Below are positions 41,157-52,564 of a stretch of 64,000 nucleotides of DNA, piece after piece. Made by a program: the position numbers and the translations under genes. Every line of letters starts with the position of its first letter. Positions within the stretch are counted from its first letter, which is position 1. Below the pieces are notes generated by a model, which saw nothing but the letters and a program-made list of their open reading frames with translations, was not told where the DNA came from and did no database searches. Origin of the DNA: Vespula vulgaris (lineage: Eukaryota > Arthropoda > Insecta > Hymenoptera > Vespidae); the NCBI RefSeq assembly GCF_905475345.1, contig NC_066593.1:1065774-1129773 (forward strand). Reading direction: 5' to 3'.

Positions 41157-43524
41157 CCTCTCTTGTACTCTTGGGGACCCTCGTAAAACTCTTATCGTAG
41201 TACCGCGACATTGCATAAGTAGCTCATTAGCAAGGGTGTTAGATGCTCTAATTATTTGAGATTTTTACTCCCTCCTACGGGAACTCGGAAAAGAAGGAAA
41301 AGAAAAAGAAAAAAAAAAGAACAGTAGCGGATAGTAATAGCTGCTAATTTATTTCGTTCACGCGTCTTTAGAACTTTACCATCGAAGAATGGGTATATCT
41401 CTATCTCTTTTCTATTCCACGGTCACGTTGCTCTAAATCTTTTTGCTACTCTTATCAACCCTTTCTCCTTTCATCGCCACTATTCTCAACTTTTCCGTTT
41501 GCTTCAGCAACCCCTCTTCTTCTAATTCTCATGCCGAGTGACTAGACTCGGAGAAGCAAGAAAAATTCGTAGAAAAGAAAGAGACGTAAAACGCGAGAGA
41601 GAACTTAAGAGAATTAGAAAAGTAGAAGTGAGGATAAAGGTCTATGTTTGAAAATAGACAGATCCCTCTCTAACGGGTTTAATGGGATTAAACACGTCAT
41701 TTTATGCGAGTTAGCTCGCTTAATTAATTTCTTTAAATGTCGTCCCTTTTTGCCAAGGAACTATTCCTTCGTTTATCCAAAGAGAAACTATTTTGGTCTA
41801 TTTTATTTCGTTCTTTCATTTTTCTTTTCTTATTTTTTTTTTTTTCTTTTTTAAGATCTCTAGCAATTTCAATTATTCTCTCAACGATTACCGCCTATGT
41901 TATTTTCGTATTCTAAATGTCTCTATTTTTTATTTTTTCTTTTTTTCATAATTGTCACGATAGATATACACGCACACACACATATATATAATTTATAAAT
42001 AAAGAATAATTCGATAAGGGATAATGTAATATTGAATTTAATATACCGCGATCATAGATACTTCTGTCGTACCGTTAGAACCCTCTGACAGGATCGAAAT
42101 CAAACGCCACGATCTTCCTGAAAGCCTAAACGAGCATATATGCAACTTCGTTTTGACGTTAATTTATCGCGCTGATTATGAGACAGGAAAAAGTTCTATT
42201 ACTGCGTCGCGTGTTAACAGCTCGTAAGGTTTCGTGCGCTTTATAAACCTAGCGACACTCTTTCTCCCTTATATATGTATTTCTTGAATATTCGACTGAT
42301 CAAACTCGACGTTTGTCCAAAGAGAAAAAAATTAAAGATAGAATAGAGAGTGAGAGAGAAAGAAAGAGACTGAAATTGTCATTGATATTTTTGTAGTATA
42401 AGATTGATAATTATTATTTCGATGATTAAATTCGCACAAATTTAATCCTACACCATTGATATTTGTATAACAACATAAGAAAAAATATTATTAATATAGT
42501 TATTGTTGTCAATATCATTATTATTATATAAATTTTATTATAATTTCATCGCATTAACAAGATTTCAAAAAAGAAAAAATATACAAAAATTGTATCTTCA
42601 ATCTGTAATATTTATATTCTTTTCTTTCTTTGTTCTTTTATTTATTTATTTTTTTTTAATTATCCGCAAAATAATAAAAGTAGTAGATCTTTTACGATTA
42701 ATTAATATTGTTTACTTCCTTCTTACGATTTACTCCATTGATATTTGTCATTGATATTTTTGTAACGATATACAAAAACTTATTATTGATGTTACTATTA
42801 TTATCAATATTTTTATTACTATTGTTGTAATTATTATTATTATTATTATTATAATTTTTTTTATTATATGAATTTTTATTTAATCTCACCACATTTATGA
42901 AATTCCAAGGGAAAGAAATATGTTCTCTTAGCATTAATTCGGAACAATCGGTTACGGTACTTACCAGAGAAATGAGACACACGTTTTACGGAAGCTACGC
43001 CGTTATCCCGTTTTAATGACACAGCAGGGGCTTAACGATCGTATACAAGCTCATTACTTACTTGTTTCTCGTCAACGTTCAACGATATTCGTACTAACAG
43101 CCACGTACTTTTAACACGTATGTGTGTAGGCGTAATGTGTGTATATTTGTATATATGTGATACGTGTAAGTATACGCGTGTATATATGTGCATTTCTTTT
43201 TTCTTTTTTTTTTTTTATTTTACGACAAGCATATAAAGAAATTATAGGTATGTGTAACGATTAAACAAATCTGCTTTATAAATATGTATGATTACACATA
43301 TATTTATATACACAATAATTTATACATGCGACATCGTTCGTTTACTAAAAACGGTAAAGTAATAAGTAAAATGGTCGAGACTTGGCGGATCGTTCGAACT
43401 TTCTTCTAAAAGTGTTCTTTCTCGTTCGACTTTTACATAAATAAAATAAAGAGACTGGATAAACTATGACGTAGAAAAAACTAAAAAGAAACGAGAAGAA
43501 AAAGGGAGAAAAAAGAGTAGAGAA

Positions 43525-43556
<32 letters not shown>

Positions 43557-44856
43557 GGAGAAAAGAACAAGGAAGGAAAGCACAAAGCCGATGCGGTTAC
43601 TTTGGGCGTCGCCATAGCAAAGTTCTAAGTCGTTCTAAGTTCACGACGGATTTGCCAGAGTTCTCTTTTCCAGGTTCCCTTTAAATGGATAGGATCCATC
43701 GATACGTGAGTCGATGCAAATACTTTTCTTGTTCTAAGAGAGAAAGAAAGAGTAAAGAACTTAAAAAAAAAAAAAAGAAAGAAAGAGAGAGAATGGAAAC
43801 AGAAAAGGAGAAAAGCAAACGAATGAGTCGACGTTTCAATAATTTTTTTGTCTTTCTTTTTTGTTCGAATAAAAGGATTATAAGATGAAGAGACTCCATA
43901 GAAACTTATGCGACGTTTGTCGATCAAATGCAAGCAACATTGTTTTTCAAAACTCAATTTTTTTCGAAGAAAGTTCAAAACGATATCGACATAAGCCGGT
44001 CAAAATAAAAAAGGCAGAGTGAAATAAAAGGACTCTGTGTAGCAAAATGTAACAAGGGAATGTTGTTCTGTTCGTTCGTTTGTTCTATGTCTTGTCTTGT
44101 CTTGGTTTTGTTTCGTTTTAGTTTTGTTTCGTTGTTATTTACTTTTTTTAGTAAACGAAATACCTGAAGGACCATAGTGCTGACAACCGTACCGGCGACA
44201 GGCACGAGATTCAGCTCTAGCCACTCTTCTCCTGCCCTTAGGCAACCTCTTTCGAATATACTCCTCTCTCCCGTCTGCATTTTCCGAAGGGCAAACACAA
44301 AATCATCATTTCTTCGTTTCTCTATCGTTTCGTTTTTTATTTTACTTTGTTTTTCTTATTTTTTTTTATATTTTTTATTTTGTTTTTTTTTTAATATTAT
44401 TATTTCATTTTTTCTTCCTTTCTTTTTTATTCCTTCCCTTTCCATCTATTTCTATTTCCATTTTATTTTCATTTATTTAATTAATCGATTGATCAATTAA
44501 TTAACTTATTTATTTATTCATGATTGTTTTGATATTCTGTTATTATCTTTTCCTTTTCTTTTTTTTTCGATTTTCTTTTCTACTTTTTTTTTCTTCTTTT
44601 TATTTTATAATAATTAAAAGATCAGTATGACACGCGCATATGGCGACGGCCGTGTCGTTCCATTTTTATCAAGCTAAAGGATTTAACGTTACGCTACGGC
44701 AGTCGCCTGCACTGCACCGATAACGCGAACACAAACATCGATATCTCTCTACGACCTTATTTATTTTCTTTTACGAAGAAGAAAAAACTCGAGCGAGCGC
44801 TCGTTTTCTTTTCTTCTTCTTCTTTTACTATTTTTGATCGTTTCTTTCTTTTCCTT

Positions 44857-44895
<39 letters not shown>

Positions 44896-47800
44896 TTTTT
44901 TTTTGTAACTTAATCATATACTTTTTAACGATGGATATGGAGATACTCTTTGGAAAATGATAGAAGGATCAGGATTGATTATGGATCGATCGATCTACAA
45001 CGAGCTAGGGAAACCTTCTGTAAATATTTTTTTTTCTTTTTTCCTTTTTGATTGCTTCTACTTTTAAATTAATACATTACGGAATAGACATTGATTTTGT
45101 TATTAATGCAAATCACTAGTCAATCGTATTTTTCTATGTTAAATATTCTCATGCGAATTACAAGAAAAAAAAAGAAACAAAAAAGAACAAAAAGAAATAA
45201 AAGAAAAATTAGAAGATCCAAACGAACGATCAATTATTTCTAGTTCGAAATCCCTTGATTGAACAATTTTTATTTATTTATTAATTTTTTTCATTGTTGA
45301 TAGCAAATAATCACGTCATTCGTCCGTAATGCGTTGAAATGTTTGTAGGAAAGAATGAAAATCGTTTTCTTATAGTTAAACTTCGTGAACTGAAATTTCT
45401 ATTACGTAGAAAAAGAAAAAAAAAAAAAACAAGACGCGAAGAAACGAAATACTATTGAAAGGTGTAAAAATTAGTAAAGATTTACTTACGTAGCTAGGTT
45501 TCCTAACGTCATAGCCGCACTGCTTGTTCTTGATAATTTCCTACGAAGTAAAAATAGAGATGAAAGTTCTTTGAAGTCGTAGAAAATCAATAAATATATA
45601 CGTATATACATATAAGGATGATCGATTAAAAAAAAAAAAAGAAAAAGAAAAATTTGTTGGAAAATGTGGAGCAGTAGAGAAGAAAAGATATACGTATAAA
45701 GAGAAAGGAAATGGAAATGGAAACACGTTACGTTTGGTTTCCTTTTGCAGCAACTGAAAGGCACACCGCAGGCTTCCCTCGAACCGATGTCACTCGACGA
45801 ACAGTTGAAATAATTATTACGATCCCAATCTTTTGGGCCCTCGATACCGCAACATTGTAACTAAAAAAAATAAATAAGATTATTATAAAAGAATACGTTT
45901 GAATAAAAGAAATTTTATTGTGATATCATCGATATCCGATCGTGTTCGAGAAACACATTCGAAATGAGATACTTCGTGGTAATGGTATGAGTAAATAAGA
46001 GATTTCGACGAACCCATCGTAAATGAATCTAACCTGTGAGAGATCGCAGGGGTTGCTTGAAAGGAGGGAAAAAAGAAAGAAAGAAAAGAAGAAAAGAACA
46101 AAGTATCCCCATAGGGAAAAAGGACGAAGGTAAGTGGAATAAATAGACGAAATTTAAGAAATGAAATCAAGGACGGCTGTTGTAATATAGGAAGTTGATG
46201 TTAATGAATAAATAAGTGAAATACGAGAGAATGAATTATATAATAATTTCGAAACGTTAATGAGGAATTATTTTTTTTTCTTTCTTTCTTTTTTTTTTTT
46301 TTTTAATCATCGATCGTTATACGTATCGGATAGATAAGTATATCACTCTATCTAAAATACGAATATTCGTTATTTGGAAATATGAGATTATTTCAAAATT
46401 GTAGGAAAATGTTATAAACATTATGATACAGATAAAATGAAATTTTAACGTTTAAACGTTGAATAGTTAACAAAGGATTGAACAAACGTTTTAGAAAAAA
46501 TCTTGGTTTTGTTCTTAATTGTTTTTTTTCTCTCTTTATCAATCTTTTCTTTATAGTTTCAAAGTTTCTATTCGTTCGCATTGCCATGCAAACATAACTG
46601 ATTTAATCGTAAAAGCGGAAGCTTTGAACAGCATACGCCACTCGGAATATGGTCTTCCTACCATTACCATTACAGTTCTTACTCAAATTTGCATTCCTTT
46701 GCGATTAATATGCGTTCGTCCATCTCTTCGTTCTCTGCATTCTCTTCTTCTTTCTCTCATTCTCTCTTCATTTCATTTCTCTTTCCATCCGTTCATAAGA
46801 ATGCTCGACTCGATCTACTGATTTTGACTTTCTTGTTATTAAATCTTTTTTCTTTTTTTTTTAAGTTTATTTTTGACGCATTCAAACTCCAAATAAATTT
46901 TACAAAATATAACGTACGGCTAGGAGACTTGGAAAATCGATAATTTTTCGTTTTTTACTCACCGTGTTTTATATACTACTAACTTCTTTTTTTCAATCAT
47001 CAATAGCATCATGTGTTAATATCAATTTTCAATAGGTAGGATATTACTAAAGCACCATCTGCGGTTTACAGTCGAAGAGCTAGGCTACCAATAGGATTAC
47101 CAAAATTGCGATGGATAGGTATATCGCTAGAAGTCGCTTTCTATTGAAATCTCGTAAACCACGATTGGATGTCCTATATCGATCGTTGAATACTATAGTA
47201 TACATACATACATGCATATATATATATATATATATATATATACGCTGCTTACAAATCGTTTCTCGTTGATGATTCAAATTCGAAGGATAATTATCGTCGA
47301 GGGTAGGAAACACTAGAATCTCGGTTTGATTCATTAGAGAAAATGTATTCGAAAGGTATAGATAAAAAAGATTCGAAAAAAAAGAAACATCCTTTCAATA
47401 GATATCTTTGAAAGAACATACCCAATCCTCTTGAATCCAATCGATCAAATTCTGTTGATCGGGATCCTCGCGATAGTGTATGATGAAAGCTTGGAAGCCC
47501 CCGGTTGCTTGTGATTTTATCTGTTAAACAAATATTATTATTTTAATTGGAAGAAAGGAAAAATTCGGTATGAAAAAAAAGAAAAAAAAAAACAATGATA
47601 ACAATAACAACAGCAACAACAAAAAAGGAACAGAAAAAGAAATAAAATAGAAAAATGAAAGTAAAGGAGTACGATTTGTAATTCTAATCCAATATCTCCA
47701 ACTCTTAATCATATTCTCTTGAAATATATTAATATGTAGAATCAACCGGGCTCCTGGATAGCCGCTAAGAGTAGAAATTTCAACGGGGGTTGGTTGAGCG

Positions 47801-48621
47801 TGGACAGAGAAAATATACGACTCCACTCGACTCTACCAACGGGGATGCGGAATGTGTTTGGCTTGTTTGTTTTCGAGACTCGGTCGAGCTTTTCATCGTC
47901 GCAAAGACCATTAAGTTCGCCGATCTCGTACTTGTTATGAATGTAACCCAGTCAGAGTTATCTATCGTTTATACATCCTGTTTTATTTTTCTTTTTTTTT
48001 CCTTCATTCTTTTTTTCATTTTCCTCTTTTCTTTTTTTCTCAAAAAAGAAATATTTCTAGCGACGTCGTCGCTATCTGGAACGACGTTTATTTCATTTTT
48101 TGTCGTAGAAAAAAAAAAAAGGAAAAAAAGAGAAGAAAAAAAAAGAGGAAGAGAAATTATATATAAAAAGAAAATGAACATGGAATATAAAATCTTACCC
48201 AGTCTTTAAAGATGAAGCCTAAAACACCGGCAGTCATCTCCATTAGCAGCAATAACGCCAGGAATATCGCGTACTGCAAAGCGAAAGTATCAAACGATTT
48301 AATACCTTTCAGATATATTTATTTCACGTGTCACGGGAATAAAAATAAAAAATAAAAGTAATGAATAATAATAAATAAAAATAAAAACGATATATATATA
48401 TCAAAATATAATACTTAACAAATAAATATAGTATCGTTTGATATGGACTTTTGAAAGCATTCGATCGAAACAAAATTTGATATACCTTTTATCGATAACC
48501 TTTATCCCGTAATGCAACGTGAGAGATTTAAATGATTAATATATAAAAATTTTTTCACAAAGACTCGTAACGAATCAACGAGATTTGTATCATGAATAAA
48601 TATGTGGCTGAGTTTGTAATA

Positions 48622-48688
<67 letters not shown>

Positions 48689-49509
48689 TTCCCTTTCTTT
48701 CTTTCTCAACAAAAAAAAAAGATAATTTGGAGAAAAAAGAGAGAGAGAGAGAGAGAGAAATAAATTATTAGACGATCAAAGAACGGATCCCGAACCCTAT
48801 ATGAAATATTTAATTAAACATTCAACGTGAGTACTCACTGCGGCTAGGAGGCACGTATTTTCCCTGAGTGCGCCGACACACCCCGTAAATCCGATGATAA
48901 ATGTCACTGTACCTGCAATAAGGAAGATATTATCGTTCACTGTCACAGTTATAATGGTGAAGAGGGGAGAAGGAGGAAGATGGGGTTGGAACGGGGAGAG
49001 AAAAGGGTTTCTCTTCGTCGAAATTATTTTTGTGTGCGCAAGCATATAATAAAAATGAATGCACGTTACGCACTTTTTCTTTGAATTTTATGTAAATAAA
49101 TAAAAGATTGAGCGATTGAAAACACGAGAGAATCAAAAACCATGAAATTTGAATGAAAAAAGCAATGATTGAAAACATGAAAACCAGAGAGAGGGAGAGA
49201 GAGAGAGAGAGAGAGAGAGATTAAGAATCTAACGCGAGAACGAATTTGAAATTTTAATGGAAAAATTTCGATCGATTCTTCGATATCTTATAAGTTAAGA
49301 GCTTGATTTCTTATTTTTATTTATTTTTTCTATCTTTCTTTCTTTCTTCTTTTCTATCTTTCTTTCTCTTTTCCTACCACCACAACGATAAATTCCAGAC
49401 TGGATGGATATTCGCGCGTATAGAATTCCTAGAGATCTCGGTCTGCGTGCTTCGAAATAGTCGATGAAGGTAGAAAGGGGAAAGGGGACGGACAAGGTAG
49501 AGGACTAGG

Positions 49510-49541
<32 letters not shown>

Positions 49542-51159
49542 AGGGATAAAGTTTTATCGCTTGAAAGCGGATCGATATATAAAACCTGAAGCTCTTGATA
49601 TGAAGAAAATGAAGAGATCTACCTGCGGTCTTGTGATTTCAAGAATTAAAATTAATGCTTTTTCGAATAGGTTGATTCTTTTCTTTCATTTAAGAAAAAA
49701 AAAAGAAAGAAAGGAAACAAAAGCGAAAAAAACCAGATGATATCGCGAAAAAAAGACTACATAATGTTGCGAGATTGAGAGCAAAGAAAAAATCGTCGAG
49801 AACGTAATATCAAATGAAAGGGAGATTGAACATCGAGCCGAACTTACACTGACATCATTTAAAACGGTTAATTTGTGGAAAATGATTGAATTCGTTAAAA
49901 TGGATTTGTGAATAGAATTGAGTAAATTCAACGAATGGAAAAAAGGATAAAAAGAGAGGGAAAGAGAGGGAGAAAAGGGATGAGGGTTGCATACAATGGC
50001 TGGCTGGAGTGAATCGTAAAAAAGGGGTAAATGATATTCAAAGGATCGTAAGAGATCGGTATGAAAAAATAATACCGATAAACTGCTTGCGGATACGAAC
50101 AACTGGCTTTTATTACTACTCCGGTAATAAAAAATAAAAATAAAAAATACAGTCACACACACACACATATATATATATATGCGAGTGTCTGTGTGAGAGA
50201 TAAAATGGTTTGAATAGCAAAAAAGAAAAAAGAAAAAAGAACAAAAGAAAAATTCAGAATAATTTTCGAAGTAATTTCTAAAGTTTATATTGAAATGCTC
50301 GAATATGTGTATACGCGCATGTTCGTGTGTATGTGTGTATGTGTGTATGTGTGTACGCGTGAATGTCTGATGAAAAATATGAAAGAAAAGATGAAATGTA
50401 TTTCGATGAGAAACGCAGGCATGTTATTTTATCTCCTTTTCCTTATATATCAACGCGTTAGATAGTATGTATGGTGGTACATAGGACGTGTTGCCTGCAT
50501 GTACCGAGTGCGATATGTATGCGTCTTTCCAAGTGAAACGAGAACATTATTGGTGCGACAAGCACCGAGAGAACATAAACTCATGCCATGCATAACGTGC
50601 GAACAGCGTTCCTCCATCAACGCGTATTCTGCTTTTCTACCGTCACCGCAAATACCTTTACTTTGTCGTTTGTAAAACTAACGTTCAGTAAGTTTATTTT
50701 CTTTTTACTTTTTTTCTTTTATTTCTTCTTTTTTTTTTTAACTCTATCTCTCTCTCCCTCTTTTTTTTATAATATGAATTTTAACCAACGTTACGCAACG
50801 ACAAATTGGCAAATTTATTGAAAATTTCGTGATAAAAGCGTGTATATTTTTTAAATTCAACGAAACAAAAAAAAAGGAAAAAAAGAAATAAACAAATATC
50901 TAGCTCTTTCTCTCTCTCACTCTCTGTCTCTGCCAAATCGACGAGAGTACGAATAGACGCACGAGTGGTTGGATTATTTAAAGAGAATATGTTTCGATGT
51001 CGCTTGAGTTTTCGTTATAAATATTAACGAGAAAGCGAAAAAATAACGTTCGGAAACGTACCGTTTGATCTTGATTCGGACACGTTCGTATGAGTGCAAA
51101 TCAAACATCGACTGAGCGATAGAGAGCAATATACATAGTATGGATGAGAGGTTAGCAAG

Positions 51160-51203
<44 letters not shown>

Positions 51204-52531
51204 GATAGATAGATAGGAATTGAAAAAAAGAATATGGGAAGATAAAAATGTTAATTGGATGGAAAACGATTGGAAGGAAGAATCAATAAATAAATAATTG
51301 TTCTATCGTACCTATTTTATCGATGGAAAAGAAAAAACAAATAAACAAACAAACAAACAAACAAACAAACAGACAGACAAACGAATAAAAAATAGAAGAA
51401 AACAGAACGAAAGAAACAAAAACAAAAAATTGGCGTGTGCCATCGGAAAGCGTGTGTATTTGTCGAATTGAATCTCTTCACGAATCGAGTTCCGAATTAT
51501 ACTAATAAAAAAGAAAAGTCAAAGGAGAGGAAGAGATAAATCGTTGTAAGTCGGCACGTTCTATTTTCTTGTTGTTCCAATGCTCCTTTCGATGGTGTGC
51601 CAGTCCAGATCACGTGCAAACTCGATTTAGTTTGTGCTGCCTTTAGAGTAGGAAAGCGTGAACGGATGAAACAGAGAGAGAGAGAGAGAGAGAGATATGT
51701 GGTCCAAGCTCGAGATGTTTGGATTGGTCACAGAGGATTCCTGAATTCCCACCATTACATTCGACTAAACCGCGAGTGACCGCGCTCACGAGTGGCTTTC
51801 CGAGGTCCCAACCATTCGGGAATCCTCGAGTACATCGCCAGTAATCCGACTTACAGCATGCTTTGTGGAATTTCGGACGTGATCTTGCCAATGGTCGCGT
51901 CGCGTCACATCGGAATGTCGTTGAGAGAACTAACGAGAACGAAATCAACGTCGAAAGGAAGGAGGAGTTAGTGGGTGGTTGATAAGTATTATTAGAAGGG
52001 AAATAGGTTGTCACGAAACGAAGAGCGATTAATTGTTCAACTTTACGAAAAGTTTTCCCCCGAACGACGAATTTCCCGAATATCCCGAATATCCCGAATA
52101 TTCGTCTTTCGAGGAAAATCACGTGTCGTGAATATCGAATGGATTTCAAGGTTTGAACTGTATTCATTAAATTCGAACGAATACATTAGATTCCCGTTGT
52201 TCGCGTGATTCACCAAGTGTTAAGCCAATATTGTTCGTACGTTCGTTAAAAATAGATAATTACATACTCGTTAAGTAATATAATGCTAACTGTTATACAT
52301 AGGATACATAGATACATACGTGAAAATTCTCTAGGTTGGTATATACAGTAATGGAATGTGCCTAATGTGGGATTAAGTGCGTCCCGATTATTAAGCGGAT
52401 TCGAGTCGTCTCTAATTAGCCAGTCTCTTTCGAGAATATCAGTAATCCGTGAATTATCTCTTGTAATCGCGTGAGAGAGCATAAATAATACCCGTTAAAG
52501 TGAATCATTTATTTATCAGACACACACACAA

Positions 52532-52564
<33 letters not shown>

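Noticed and set aside
45486..45764. 92-codon minus-strand frame covering two tetraspanin exons
   Set aside because: It reads through an intron and in the wrong frame for the 45490-45540 exon. The spliced frames give SCCKRKPN-EIIKNKQCGYDV.
51643..52167. 174-codon minus-strand frame in the tetraspanin intron
   Set aside because: It has interesting cysteines but includes a 9-base repeat (IFGIFG) and a (GA)n end, with no known domain. It is kept only as a remark in the intron entry.
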